Below, in pieces: positions 1 through 8,419 of a stretch of DNA of 64,000 bases. A program made the position numbers and the translations under genes. How positions within the stretch are numbered: position 1 is the stretch's first letter; every line of letters begins with the position of its first letter. Below the pieces are notes generated by a model that made no database searches, was not told the DNA's origin, and worked only from the letters and a program-made list of their open reading frames with translations. The DNA comes from CAZKCI01 sp964584165 (GTDB taxonomy: Bacteria > Auribacterota > Erginobacteria > Erginobacterales > CAZKCI01), in the NCBI GenBank assembly GCA_964584165.1, contig CAZOYW010000005.1:1-64000 (forward strand). The letters are read 5' to 3'.

Positions 1-113
1 GTAGTAGTGTCCCAGTCCCCGGCCGTCAAACGGGTTGTGAAGGATCCGACGAACGGGCTTCCATCGGTGGATAAATCCGGATCTCGCTAGAACGGCGGAT
101 CCCAGATCAAACT

Positions 114-138
114 TAAAATTTTCCGCAGGAAAATTTTA
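114..138 (+). promoter_or_regulatory. Perfect hairpin covering the thrS ribosome binding site
   Basis: An 11-bp perfect inverted repeat (TAAAATTTTCC, 3-nt loop GCA, GGAAAATTTTA) ends one base before the thrS ATG. The only Shine-Dalgarno-like bases (AGGA, 127-130) lie in the loop and right arm, so the folded form would hide the ribosome binding site. thrS is translationally autoregulated in E. coli by leader structures; that this hairpin does the same job here is inference. Bases 1-113 hold no recognisable gene or other signal. Confidence 0.6.
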
Positions 139-1857
139 ATGGACCAGATCGAAACCCTCCGGCACAGCGCCTCCCACGTGATGGCGCAGGCGGTGAAGCG
201 GCTCTACCCCGGCGCTAAGCTGGGGATCGGTCCCGCGATCGAAGACGGTTTCTACTACGACTTCGACCTCCCGGAGACCCTCTCCCCGGATGCCCTCGCC
301 CGGATCGAGAAGGAGATGGGCAAGATCATCGCCGCCGACCTTCCCTTCCAGCGGCAGGAGGTCTCCGAGGCGGAAGCGGTGGAGCTTTTCAGCGGGCTCC
401 ACGAGGACTACAAGCTGGAGCTGCTTCGCGACCTCAAGGGCCAGACCATCTCGATCTACCGGGACGGCGACTTCGTCGACCTCTGTCGGGGGCCTCACCT
501 CGGGCGCACGGGGGAGATCAAGGCCTTCAAGCTGCTCTCCATCGCCGGGGCCTACTGGCGGGGAGACGAGCGCCGGCCGATGCTCCAGCGGATCTACGGG
601 ACCGCCTTCCCGGACCGGAAGTCGCTGGACGAGCACCTCGCCCTCAAGGCCGAGGCCGAGAAGCGGGACCACCGCAAGCTCGGCGTCGCCCTCGACCTCT
701 TCCACCTCGACCCCGAGGTCGGTCCCGGCCTCGTCCTCTGGCATCCCAAGGGGGCCTTGGTCCGCAAGCTCATCGAGGATTTCTGGCGGGAGGAGCACCT
801 GAAGTCGGGCTACGAGTTCATCGCCACCCCCCACATCGCCCGGCGCCACCTCTGGGACCGCTCCGGCCACACCGATTTCTTCGCCGCCAACATGTACTCC
901 CCCATGAAGATCGACGAGGAGGAGTACCTAGTCAAGCCGATGAACTGCCCCTTCCATCTCCTCATCTACAAGAGCCGCCCGCGCAGCTATCGGGAGCTCC
1001 CCCTCCGCTGGGCCGAGCTGGGAACGGTCTACCGTTACGAGAAGTCGGGCGTTCTCCACGGGCTGATCCGGGTCCGGGGCTTCACCCAGGACGACGCCCA
1101 CCTGATCTTCCGGGAGGAGCAGATGGAGGCGGAGGTGGAGCGGGTGATCTCCTTCTGCGTCCGCTTCCTCGCCCAGATGGGCTTCCGCGACTACGGGGTC
1201 TACCTCTCCACCCGGCCGGCCCAGTCGATCGGGTCGGACGAGGTCTGGGAGCGCTCCACCGCCGCTCTGCGGAAAGGGCTGGAGAAGACCGGCCTGAAGT
1301 ATCGGGTCGACGCGGGGGAGGGGACCTTCTACGGCCCCAAGATCGACATCAAGATCACCGACGCCCTGAAGCGGGAATGGCAGTGCTCGACCATCCAGCT
1401 CGACTTCAACGAGCCGGAGCGCTTCGACCTCTCCTACGTGGGCGAGGACGGGCGCGAGCACCGGCCGGTGATGATCCATCGGGCGCTCCTGGGCTCGATC
1501 GAGCGCTTCTTCGGCGTCCTGATCGAGCACCACGGCGGGGCCCTGCCCCTTTGGCTCTCCCCGGTCCAGGTCCGCGTCCTCCCCATCTCGGAGAAGTTCC
1601 TCGCCTACGCCCGCTCCCTCCAGCTCTCCCTCGCCGCGGCGGGCCTCCGGGTCGAGGTCGACGAACGGAACGAGAAGATCGGCTGGAAGATCCGGGCCGC
1701 CCAGAACGACAAGATCCCCTACATGCTGATCGTGGGCGAGCAGGAGGAGACCTCCGCGACCGTCGCCCTGCGCGCCCGGGGGAAGGGCGACCTGGGCAAG
1801 AAGACGGTCGCGGAATGCCTGGCCCTCTGGAAGGACGAGATCGAGCGGAAGCAATGA
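139..1857 (+). CDS. thrS: Threonyl-tRNA synthetase lacking the TGS domain
   Basis: This enzyme charges tRNA-Thr with threonine in the cytoplasm. The 572-residue protein opens directly in the editing domain: H9 and H13 in HSASH, then C116 and H120 in DLCRGPH match the four editing-site residues of E. coli ThrRS. The class II core follows, with C270 in MNCP as the expected first zinc ligand, motif 2 around YRYEKSG, and motif 3 near GSIERFFG. The C-terminal ~100 residues are the anticodon-binding domain. Most bacterial ThrRS are about 640 residues and begin with a ~60-residue TGS domain. Here an in-frame stop at 88-90 and the lack of any start codon between it and the ATG rule out a longer product from this sequence. 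It heads the thrS-infC-rpmI-rplT-pheS-pheT cluster. Confidence 0.96.
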   Translation: MDQIETLRHSASHVMAQAVKRLYPGAKLGIGPAIEDGFYYDFDLPETLSPDALARIEKEMGKIIAADLPFQRQEVSEAEAVELFSGLHEDYKLELLRDLKGQTISIYRDGDFVDLCRGPHLGRTGEIKAFKLLSIAGAYWRGDERRPMLQRIYGTAFPDRKSLDEHLALKAEAEKRDHRKLGVALDLFHLDPEVGPGLVLWHPKGALVRKLIEDFWREEHLKSGYEFIATPHIARRHLWDRSGHTDFFAANMYSPMKIDEEEYLVKPMNCPFHLLIYKSRPRSYRELPLRWAELGTVYRYEKSGVLHGLIRVRGFTQDDAHLIFREEQMEAEVERVISFCVRFLAQMGFRDYGVYLSTRPAQSIGSDEVWERSTAALRKGLEKTGLKYRVDAGEGTFYGPKIDIKITDALKREWQCSTIQLDFNEPERFDLSYVGEDGREHRPVMIHRALLGSIERFFGVLIEHHGGALPLWLSPVQVRVLPISEKFLAYARSLQLSLAAAGLRVEVDERNEKIGWKIRAAQNDKIPYMLIVGEQEETSATVALRARGKGDLGKKTVAECLALWKDEIERKQ

Positions 1858-1922
1858 CCTCTCCGTCCGTGGCCCTTCCCGCGCCCTCCGCAGAAATCTC
1901 TTTCCCATTGCCGGGGAATCGC

Positions 1923-1928
1923 TACAAT
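1923..1928 (+). promoter_or_regulatory. Possible -10 box for infC
   Basis: TACAAT followed by AG lies about 55 bases upstream of the infC start, in the 125-bp gap after thrS. No convincing -35 box stands 16-18 bases upstream, so this is a weak call resting on the -10 match and on the fact that infC often has its own promoter. Confidence 0.3.
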
Positions 1929-1982
1929 AGCGCGCGTCTGCACACTGGAGCGAACCGTTAAAATCGCGGGAGGTGATGTCCA

Positions 1983-2579
1983 ATTTCAGACAAGGTCAGA
2001 GTGAACTTGGGAATCCGGGCCCCGCAGGTCCGGACGATCGATGAAGACGGCCGACAGGTCGGCGTCATCCCCATAGCCGAGGCCCTGCGCCTGGCCCGGG
2101 AGCGGGGGAGGGACCTGGTAGAGGTCGCCCCGGCGGCCGTGCCCCCCGTCTGCCGCATTCTCGATTACGGAAAATACCGTTATGAAATAAGCAAGCGGGA
2201 AAAGGAGGCGAAGAAGAAACAGCACTATTCCCGCATGAAGGAGATCAAGGTTCGTCCGAACATCGATCCGCACGACTACCAGGTCAAGCTGCGCAAGGCC
2301 GTGGAGTTTCTCTCCAAGGGCCTGAAACTGCGCCTGACCATGATGTTCCGGGGGCGCGAAATGGCCCACCAGGATTTCGGGAAGCGGACCCTGAACCGGC
2401 TGGTGGAAGACCTAAAAAGCCACGGGACGCTGGACGGCGCGGAAAAGATGATCGGGCGGAGGCTGACCCTGGTGGTCAACCCGGGTCACGCCAAGCCGCC
2501 GGCGGCCGCGCCAGCGCGTCCGGCCCCGGCCCAACCGCCTCCCGTCCGGCCTCCTGAAGGAACGACCACTCATGCCTAA
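1983..2579 (+). CDS. infC: Translation initiation factor IF-3 with AUU start codon
   Basis: IF-3 binds the 30S subunit and checks start codons. I place the start at ATT (1983), giving ISDKVRVNLGIR, the usual IF-3 N-terminus. A strong GGGAGGTGAT Shine-Dalgarno (1968-1977) sits about seven bases upstream. The first canonical codon is GTG at 2001, which would cut off the conserved SDKVR stretch. An AUU start is the known device by which IF-3 represses its own synthesis. The N-terminal domain, the lysine-rich linker (REKEAKKKQ) and the C-terminal domain (MKEIKVRPNID onward) are all present. A tail of about 30 residues rich in Pro and Ala follows the normal end and is unusual. The gene overlaps rpmI by 8 nt. 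Confidence 0.95.
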   Translation: MSDKVRVNLGIRAPQVRTIDEDGRQVGVIPIAEALRLARERGRDLVEVAPAAVPPVCRILDYGKYRYEISKREKEAKKKQHYSRMKEIKVRPNIDPHDYQVKLRKAVEFLSKGLKLRLTMMFRGREMAHQDFGKRTLNRLVEDLKSHGTLDGAEKMIGRRLTLVVNPGHAKPPAAAPARPAPAQPPPVRPPEGTTTHA

Positions 2580-2769
2580 ACTGAAGACCAAGAAGGGAGC
2601 GCGCAAGCGCTTTAAGATCACCGGCACGGGAAAAATCCGGGCCCCGCGGGCGGGCAAGAGCCACCTGCAGACCGGAAAGACCCGGAAGCTGAAGAGAAGC
2701 CTCCGGAGGACTCAGATCCTGAGCGGCGGGACCGAGCGGGAAGCTCGGAGCCTGCTGCCCTACGGGTGA
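2572..2769 (+). CDS. rpmI: 50S ribosomal protein L35
   Basis: The 65-residue basic protein begins MPKLKTKKGARKRFK and contains the L35 signature region with FKITGTGKIR. Length is normal for bL35, a small protein of the large ribosomal subunit. Its ATG lies inside the last codons of infC, so the two are probably translationally coupled. Position between infC and rplT is the standard bacterial order. Confidence 0.96.
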   Translation: MPKLKTKKGARKRFKITGTGKIRAPRAGKSHLQTGKTRKLKRSLRRTQILSGGTEREARSLLPYG

Positions 2770-2793
2770 GGAAGAAGACGAAGGGATGGAGTT

Positions 2794-3138
2794 ATGACGA
2801 GGGCACGAACGCAGGTCGCCGGCCGGCGCCGGCATAAAAAGATTCTCAAGCAGGCCAAGGGCTACTGGGGGGGGAGGTCCAAGCGCTACCGTCGCGCCAA
2901 GGAGACGGTGATGCGGGCATTGGCCTTCTCCTACCGCGACCGGAAGGCGCGGAAAAGGGATTTCCGCCAGCTCTGGATCATCCGCGTCCGGGCCGCCGCC
3001 CGCCTGAACGGCCTCTCCTATTCCCGCTTGATCGGCTCTCTCGCCAAGGCCTCGGTGGGCGTGAACCGCAAGATCATGGCCGAACTGGCCGTCCATCACC
3101 CCGAGGTCTTCACCGCCCTGGTCGCGCAGGTCAAGTAG
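2794..3138 (+). CDS. rplT: 50S ribosomal protein L20
   Basis: The 114-residue protein has the typical bL20 pattern: a basic N-terminal half (HKKILKQAKGYWGG, then RAKETVMRALAFSYRDR) and the LRIxRxNAA-like region here reading WIIRVRAAARLNGLSYSR. bL20 is an early assembly protein of the 50S subunit. In many bacteria it represses rpmI and its own gene through a leader that mimics its rRNA site; I did not find such a leader here. A Shine-Dalgarno-like GGATGGAG stands before the start. Confidence 0.96.
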   Translation: MTRARTQVAGRRRHKKILKQAKGYWGGRSKRYRRAKETVMRALAFSYRDRKARKRDFRQLWIIRVRAAARLNGLSYSRLIGSLAKASVGVNRKIMAELAVHHPEVFTALVAQVK

Positions 3139-3157
3139 CCAAAGCCAGCCTTTTTCG

Positions 3158-3236
3158 ACAGACGATTGAATAGGATGGAATAGGATAACGCCGGGCGGCC
3201 GGGCCCATCTTATTCCATCCTATTCGATCGTCTGTT
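3158..3236. repeat. Inverted repeat of the word GGATGGAATA between rplT and pheS
   Basis: The left arm begins ACAGACGATTGAATAGGATG (3158-3186); its complement at 3207-3235 matches at 27 of 29 positions. The 20-base centre is GC-rich and unrelated. The whole gap before pheS is made of this structure. It could fold as a long hairpin between the ribosomal and PheRS parts of the operon. No T-run follows, so it is not a standard intrinsic terminator. Confidence 0.85.
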
Positions 3237-3283
3237 GATTGTTATCCCAGCCGCCGCGAGAAACCGCCCGGTCGCGCCTTTCC

Positions 3284-4318
3284 ATGAACGAACCCAGCCT
3301 CGCCCAGAACCTCCAGGCGATCCGCGACGAAGCCCTCGCCGCCCTGGCGAAGGCCGCCGGCGCGGCGGCGCTCCAAGAGCTCCGCGTCCGCTACCTCGGG
3401 CGTAAAAGCCGCCTCACCGAGCTCGTCCGCTCCATCGGCGCGCAGCCGGCGGAAGCGAGGCCGGAGTTGGGCAAGCTCGGGAACAAAATCAAGCGGGAGA
3501 TCGAGGCGGAGTTCGAGAAGACCGCCGCCGCCCTCGCCGAGCGCGCCCGGGAAGGAAGGGCCCGCGCCAACCGGATCGACGTCACCCTCCCCGGGGTCCG
3601 CCGGGAGATCGGCCGGCTTCACCCCGTCACCTCCGTCCTGAACGAGATCGTCGCCGTCTTCCAGGGGATGGGCTTCTCCCTGGAAACCGGGCCGGAGGCG
3701 GAGACCGAATACTACAATTTCGACGCCCTCAACATCCCCCGCGACCACCCCGCCCGGGACATGTGGGACACCCTTTATCTCGCCCCTGGGATCTGCCTGC
3801 GCACCCACACCTCGCCCGTCCAGATCCGGACCATGGAAAAGCAGAGGCCCCCGGTGCGGATGATCTGCGCCGGCAAGACCTTCCGCGCCGACACCCCCGA
3901 CGCTTCCCACAGCCCGATGTTCCACCAGCTGGAGGGGTTGTTCGTCGACGAGCGGGTCTCCCTCTCCGACCTCAAGGGCGTGCTCGGCGTCTTCGTCCGC
4001 CGCCTCTTCGGAGAGAAAACGCGGCTGCGCTTCCGCCCCAGCTTCTTCCCCTTCACCGAGCCCTCAGCCGAGGTGGATATCTCCTGCCTGGTCTGTGGGG
4101 GAACGGGCTGCCCGGTCTGCTCGAAGCGGGGCTGGCTGGAGATCCTGGGCGCGGGGATGGTCAACCCCGCGGTCTTCGAAGCGGTGGGATACGACCCGGT
4201 GAAATACACCGGCTTCGCCTTCGGGATGGGCATCGAGCGGATCGCGATCCTCCGCTACGGGATCGAGGACATCCGCCTCTTCTTCGAAAACGACCTGAGG
4301 TTCCTGAAACAATTCTAG
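3284..4318 (+). CDS. pheS: Phenylalanyl-tRNA synthetase alpha subunit
   Basis: The catalytic subunit of the alpha2beta2 enzyme that charges tRNA-Phe. I chose the ATG giving MNEPSLAQNLQAIRDEA; an in-frame TTG 45 bases earlier lies at the edge of the upstream repeat. The 344-residue protein has the N-terminal coiled-coil arm (about residues 1-90), then the class II core. Motif 1 lies around HPVTSVLNEIVAVF, motif 2 around ICAGKTFRADTPDASH, and motif 3 at GFAFGMGIERIAILRYGI. A CLVCGGTGCPVC cluster lies before motif 3; such Cys-rich inserts occur in many bacterial PheS. pheT follows after a 101-bp repeat-filled gap. Confidence 0.96.
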   Translation: MNEPSLAQNLQAIRDEALAALAKAAGAAALQELRVRYLGRKSRLTELVRSIGAQPAEARPELGKLGNKIKREIEAEFEKTAAALAERAREGRARANRIDVTLPGVRREIGRLHPVTSVLNEIVAVFQGMGFSLETGPEAETEYYNFDALNIPRDHPARDMWDTLYLAPGICLRTHTSPVQIRTMEKQRPPVRMICAGKTFRADTPDASHSPMFHQLEGLFVDERVSLSDLKGVLGVFVRRLFGEKTRLRFRPSFFPFTEPSAEVDISCLVCGGTGCPVCSKRGWLEILGAGMVNPAVFEAVGYDPVKYTGFAFGMGIERIAILRYGIEDIRLFFENDLRFLKQF

Positions 4319-4332
4319 CCAACCAAACTGCC

Positions 4333-4404
4333 TTGCCACCAAGACACTAAGACACCAAGAAAGAAAAACATTTTTTACTTCGTGTCTTGGTGTCTTGGTG
4401 GCAA
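4333..4404. repeat. Inverted repeat of the word CCAAGACAC between pheS and pheT
   Basis: The left arm starting TTGCCACCAAGACAC (4333-4355) pairs with 4382-4404 at 22 of 23 positions, around an A/T-rich centre. Each arm is itself a tandem repeat of a 9-base word. It fills the gap between two genes whose products must be made in equal amounts. I recall similar words in gaps of other uncultured bacteria; that is memory, not a search result. Confidence 0.85.
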
Positions 4405-4419
4405 ATCTGTTAATTCCAC

Positions 4420-6825
4420 ATGAAAGTGCCCCTTTCCTGGCTCCAAGAGTTCGTCGAGATCGACCTCCCAGCGGCCGAGCTCGCCGAGCTCCTGACCCGG
4501 CACGGCGCGGAGGTGGAATCGATCGAGCAGATCGAGCCCGCGTGCCCGGGGGCGGTGGCGGGCCGGGTCGTCTCCTGCCGCCCCGATCCGGCCCACCCCG
4601 GGTGGAACTGGTGCGAGGTTTCCCTCGGCCTAAGCTCGATCCGGGTCCTCTGCGGCGCCCCCAACGTCCGTCCCGGCCTCGTGGTCCCGGTCGCTCTTCC
4701 CGGGATGGCTTTAGCCGGAGGAAAGCGCGTGGAGGAGCGGCGTTTCGGGGGCGAGGTCTCGGCGGGCGTCCTCCTCTCCGAGCGGGAGCTGGGCGCGGGG
4801 GACGACCACAGCGGCGTGCTCGTCCTCGATTCCGACCTCAAGCCGGGTTGCGTTCTCGCTGAAGAGTTGGCCCTGCGCGATTGGGTCCTGGACGTGGCGA
4901 TCACGCCCAACCGCTCGGATCTGATGTCGGTCCGGGGGGTGGCGCGGGAGATCGCGGCCCTGCTCAAGCAGCCCCGGCGCCGGAAGCCCGTCCGGACCCC
5001 CGACGAGGTGGACGCGGACGGCTCCCCCGCCTCGGTCAGCGTCCTCGACTACGGTCTCTGCCCCCGCTATTGCGCCCGGACGCTCGTGGGCGTCGCGATC
5101 GGGCCCTCCCCCTTCCTCGTCCGCCGGCGCCTCGCCCTCTGCGGCGTCCGCCCGATCAACAACGTGGTGGACGCCACCAACTACGTCATGCTCGAGGTCG
5201 GCCAGCCCCTCCACGCCTTCGATCTCAAACTCCTCTCCGAGCGGACGATCCGGGTCCGGACCGCCGAGGGCGGAGAGGAGATCGTGACCATCGACTCCGC
5301 CCGGCGCCCCCTTCCGCCCTCCGTGCTGGTGATCGCCGACGCGCAAAGGCCGGTGGCGGTGGCCGGAGTCATGGGCGGGAAGGAGAGCGAGGTGGGGGAG
5401 GGGACGACGGAACTCCTCCTGGAGAGCGCCTGCTTCCAGCCGGCCGCGGTCCGGGCCGCCTCGCGGGCGCTCGGCGTCTCCACCGAGGCCTCCCGCCGTT
5501 TCGAGCGCTCGGTCGATCCCAACCTCGCCCCCGAGGCGCTCGAGATCCTCGTCGCGATGATCCTCCGGACGGCGGGGGGGAGGCGCGCCGGCGGCGCCAT
5601 CGACTGCGTCCGGGGCCGTTTCCCTCCCCGCTCGATCCGCTTGAGCGCGAAGCGAACGAGCGCTCTCATCGGGGTCAAGATCGCGCCCGCCGCCGCCGCC
5701 GCCCTGCTCAAGCGGCTCGGAATCCGGAAGCTGCGCGGCGAGGGGGATTCGGGGGTCTTCTCGGTCCCGACCTTCCGGCCCGATCTCAAGCGGGACGTCG
5801 ACCTGGCGGAGGAGATCGCCCGCCTCTACGGCTACGACCGGATACCGGAGACGGTCCCCCTGCGCCCCCTCACCGCGCCGCCGGCGAACCCCCTCTACGC
5901 CTTCCACCAGGAGGCGCGGACGGCGCTCGCCGGATTGGGCTTGAGCGAGGCGATCGCGCTCTCTTTCGCGAGCGGGCGCGATCCGGAGCGGATGGGCTGG
6001 CCAGAGGGAGCCCCCGAGCGATCCCCGGTCCCCATCCTCAACCCGGTCAACAAGGAGCAGGGCTTCCTGCGCAACTCGCTCCTCCCCGGCCTCCTCCGGG
6101 CGGTCGCCCGCAACCAGAACCGGGGCGTAGGCTCCGTCGCCCTTTTCGAGCTGGGCACGGTCTTCCTCCCGGCCCCGGGCCAACCCGGGCCCCGGGAGGA
6201 GTCCCGCCTCGGGATCGTCCTCTCCCGGCCGGGGGAGGACGAAAGCTGGAATCGGACCGACCCCGTCCCCGATTTCTTCTCGCTCCGGGGGATCCTCGAG
6301 GGGTTCTTCGCCCACTTGCGAATCACTCCGGCCGATTTCGCGGCCTCCCCCCATCCCTCCTTCCAGCCCGGGCAGTCCGCCCGGATCGCCCTCGCCGGGG
6401 AGGGGATCGGATGCGCCGGCGCGATCGCCGATGGGGTGCTCAAGGCCTTCGAGCTCGCCGGATCGGTCCTCGCGGCCGAGATCGCGCTCGACCCGCTCCC
6501 CGCCGCCCGGGAAAGGGCGGTCCGCTACCGGCCGCTGCCGCTCTACCCGGTCGTCCGTCGCGACATCGCGATCATCGTTCCGGAGGAGCTTCCCGCCGCG
6601 GCGGCCTCCGCGGCGATCGAGGAGCTGCGACCGGAGCTTCTGGAGGAATGCCGCCTCTTCGACGTCTACCGGGGCCCCCCCGTCCCGCCGGGGGAAAAAA
6701 GCCTGGCCTTTTCCTTGCACTACCGGTCGCGGTGTGATACTCTTAGCGAAGATGAGGTGGCCGCGGTCCACGCGGCCCTGAAGGAATCCTTGGCCCGGAA
6801 GCTGTCCTGTCGCTTCCGGGAATAG
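4420..6825 (+). CDS. pheT: Phenylalanyl-tRNA synthetase beta subunit
   Basis: The structural and editing subunit of PheRS, 801 residues, the normal length. In order it shows an N-terminal segment (MKVPLSWLQEFVEID), the EMAPII-like tRNA-binding domain (about 40-150), the B1/B5 region with NRSDLMSVRGVARE, the B3/B4 editing domain (NNVVDATNYVMLEVGQPLHAFD), the B5 helix-turn-helix (PTFRPDLKRDVDLAEEIARL) and the pseudo-catalytic core. A C-terminal ferredoxin-fold anticodon-binding domain begins near RRDIAIIVPEELP. Last gene of the translation operon. The 253-bp gap after it holds only a weak imperfect palindrome near 6930-6982. Confidence 0.96.
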   Translation: MKVPLSWLQEFVEIDLPAAELAELLTRHGAEVESIEQIEPACPGAVAGRVVSCRPDPAHPGWNWCEVSLGLSSIRVLCGAPNVRPGLVVPVALPGMALAGGKRVEERRFGGEVSAGVLLSERELGAGDDHSGVLVLDSDLKPGCVLAEELALRDWVLDVAITPNRSDLMSVRGVAREIAALLKQPRRRKPVRTPDEVDADGSPASVSVLDYGLCPRYCARTLVGVAIGPSPFLVRRRLALCGVRPINNVVDATNYVMLEVGQPLHAFDLKLLSERTIRVRTAEGGEEIVTIDSARRPLPPSVLVIADAQRPVAVAGVMGGKESEVGEGTTELLLESACFQPAAVRAASRALGVSTEASRRFERSVDPNLAPEALEILVAMILRTAGGRRAGGAIDCVRGRFPPRSIRLSAKRTSALIGVKIAPAAAAALLKRLGIRKLRGEGDSGVFSVPTFRPDLKRDVDLAEEIARLYGYDRIPETVPLRPLTAPPANPLYAFHQEARTALAGLGLSEAIALSFASGRDPERMGWPEGAPERSPVPILNPVNKEQGFLRNSLLPGLLRAVARNQNRGVGSVALFELGTVFLPAPGQPGPREESRLGIVLSRPGEDESWNRTDPVPDFFSLRGILEGFFAHLRITPADFAASPHPSFQPGQSARIALAGEGIGCAGAIADGVLKAFELAGSVLAAEIALDPLPAARERAVRYRPLPLYPVVRRDIAIIVPEELPAAAASAAIEELRPELLEECRLFDVYRGPPVPPGEKSLAFSLHYRSRCDTLSEDEVAAVHAALKESLARKLSCRFRE

Positions 6826-7078
6826 AGGGACGAAAGGATACAGAACCAAGCTCCCGGCTGGTCGGAGCAGGCGTGACGGTCAATCGGAACATCCATTCCC
6901 AGAATACGGGATGTCGAGAATTCATCTATCCGGCGATGAACACGGTATGAAAAGCGCTTTCAGTGAACGCGGTGCCGCCTAGAAACGTGTTCTAAGCCGT
7001 TTTATTTTCTGCCATCCCGGTTTTGCCTTCCGATCGCGCCTGGCCCGGCTTGTCTCTCCGGGACCAGGCGCTCTTATT

Positions 7079-8419
7079 ATGGACCTTTTCGCCCAGAACC
7101 AGACCGCCCGGCCTCCGCCCGAGCTCCCCCTGGCCGCCCGGATGCGGCCGCGACGGCTCGAAGAGTTCGCCGGCCAGGGCCATCTGGTCGGGGAGGGGAA
7201 GCTCCTCCGCCGCCTGATCGAGTCCGACCGCCCCTTCTCGGCCATCTTCTTCGGCCCCCCGGGGACGGGGAAGACGAGCCTCGTCCAGGTGATCGCCCGG
7301 CGCACCGCCCGGCATCTCGCCCCCCTCTCCGCCGTCACCTCCAACGTCGCCGAGGTCAAGGACGCGATCTACCGGGCGCGGAACCGCCTGGCCCAGGGCG
7401 GAAAGCCCACCACCCTCTTCATCGATGAATTCCATCGCTTCAACCGCGCCCAGCAGGAGGTCCTCCTCCCCCACCTGGAGGACGGGACCGTCACCTTCAT
7501 CGGGCTGACCACCTTCAACCCCTTCTTCGCCCTCGCCCCCGCCCTTCTCTCCCGGACCCAGATCTTCGAGTTCCGGCCGCTCGCCCCCGAAGACCTCGCC
7601 CTCATCCTGCGCCGGGCGCTCGAGGATCCCGAGCGGGGGCTGGGCGGGTCGGAGGCGGCGGCCGCAGAGGAGACGCTCCTCGCCTTCGCCCGCCTCTGCG
7701 AGGGGGACAGCCGCCGCGCCCTGGCGGCCCTGGAGACCGCCGCGCTCACCATCGCCCCCGACGGTTCCGGGAAGAAAATCCTGACCGGGGAGGCGCTCGC
7801 CGCCGCCCTGGGGAAGAAGATGCTGAAGTACGACCGCGACGGGGACGGGCACTACGACACCGCCTCCGCCTTCATCAAAAGCCTCCGCGGGAGCGACCCC
7901 GACGCCGCCCTCTACTGGCTGGCGGCGATGCTCGAGGCCGGAGAGGATCCCCGCTTCATCGCCCGCCGCTTGGTCATCCTCGCCTCCGAGGATGTCGGGA
8001 ATGCCGATCCCCGGGCTCTCGCCGTGGCCGTGGACGCCTCCCGGGCGGTGGAGTTCGTCGGGATGCCGGAGGGCCGGCTCGCCCTCGCCCAGGCCGTCAC
8101 CTACCTGGCCTGCGCGCCCAAGTCCAACGCCTCCTACCGGGGACTCGCGGAGGCGATGGAGGACATCGCCAAGGAGAGCGTGGAGGAGGTCCCGGCGCAC
8201 CTCAAGGACTCAAGCTACGCCGGGGCGAAGAAGCTCGAACGGGGGGTGGGCTACCGCTACCCCCCCGCCGCCCCCGGGGGCTCGGTGAAGCAGGACTATC
8301 GGAAGGGGAAAAAGCGCTACTACCGGCCGGCCGACCGCGGCTATGAGACGACCATCCGCCGGATGATGGCGGAGAGGGCGAAACGGGATGAAGAGACTGA
8401 TCCGGGCGCGGGCGCTTAA
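7079..8419 (+). CDS. rarA: Replication-associated recombination protein A (AAA+ ATPase)
   Basis: RarA (MgsA) is a clamp-loader-like ATPase that acts at stalled replication forks. The 446-residue protein has the family's opening (LAARMRPRRLEEFAGQGHL), Walker A GPPGTGKTS near residue 60, Walker B LFIDEFHRFN, and a sensor region around TTFNPFFALAPALLSR. The C-terminal half matches the RarA tetramerisation domain, with EDVGNADPRAL and the late YRYPPAAPGGSVKQDY segment. Length equals that of the E. coli protein. It overlaps the next gene by 32 bases in another frame, so the two form one transcription unit. Confidence 0.93.
   Translation: MDLFAQNQTARPPPELPLAARMRPRRLEEFAGQGHLVGEGKLLRRLIESDRPFSAIFFGPPGTGKTSLVQVIARRTARHLAPLSAVTSNVAEVKDAIYRARNRLAQGGKPTTLFIDEFHRFNRAQQEVLLPHLEDGTVTFIGLTTFNPFFALAPALLSRTQIFEFRPLAPEDLALILRRALEDPERGLGGSEAAAAEETLLAFARLCEGDSRRALAALETAALTIAPDGSGKKILTGEALAAALGKKMLKYDRDGDGHYDTASAFIKSLRGSDPDAALYWLAAMLEAGEDPRFIARRLVILASEDVGNADPRALAVAVDASRAVEFVGMPEGRLALAQAVTYLACAPKSNASYRGLAEAMEDIAKESVEEVPAHLKDSSYAGAKKLERGVGYRYPPAAPGGSVKQDYRKGKKRYYRPADRGYETTIRRMMAERAKRDEETDPGAGA

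Noticed and set aside
1..138. T-box or tRNA-like leader before thrS
   Set aside because: No T-box consensus or antiterminator is visible in the 138 bases available; only the short hairpin is supported.
4711..6849. Long minus-strand open frame of about 700 codons opposite pheT
   Set aside because: Its translation is rich in Gly, Arg, Glu and Pro with no family motif, and it lies opposite a complete pheT. High-GC DNA leaves such mirror frames open.
6925..6985. Third copy of the dispersed ~110-bp element after pheT
   Set aside because: GCGCTTTTCA and TTCAT blocks recur on the minus strand, but the order and spacing of the other blocks are lost; too weak to claim.
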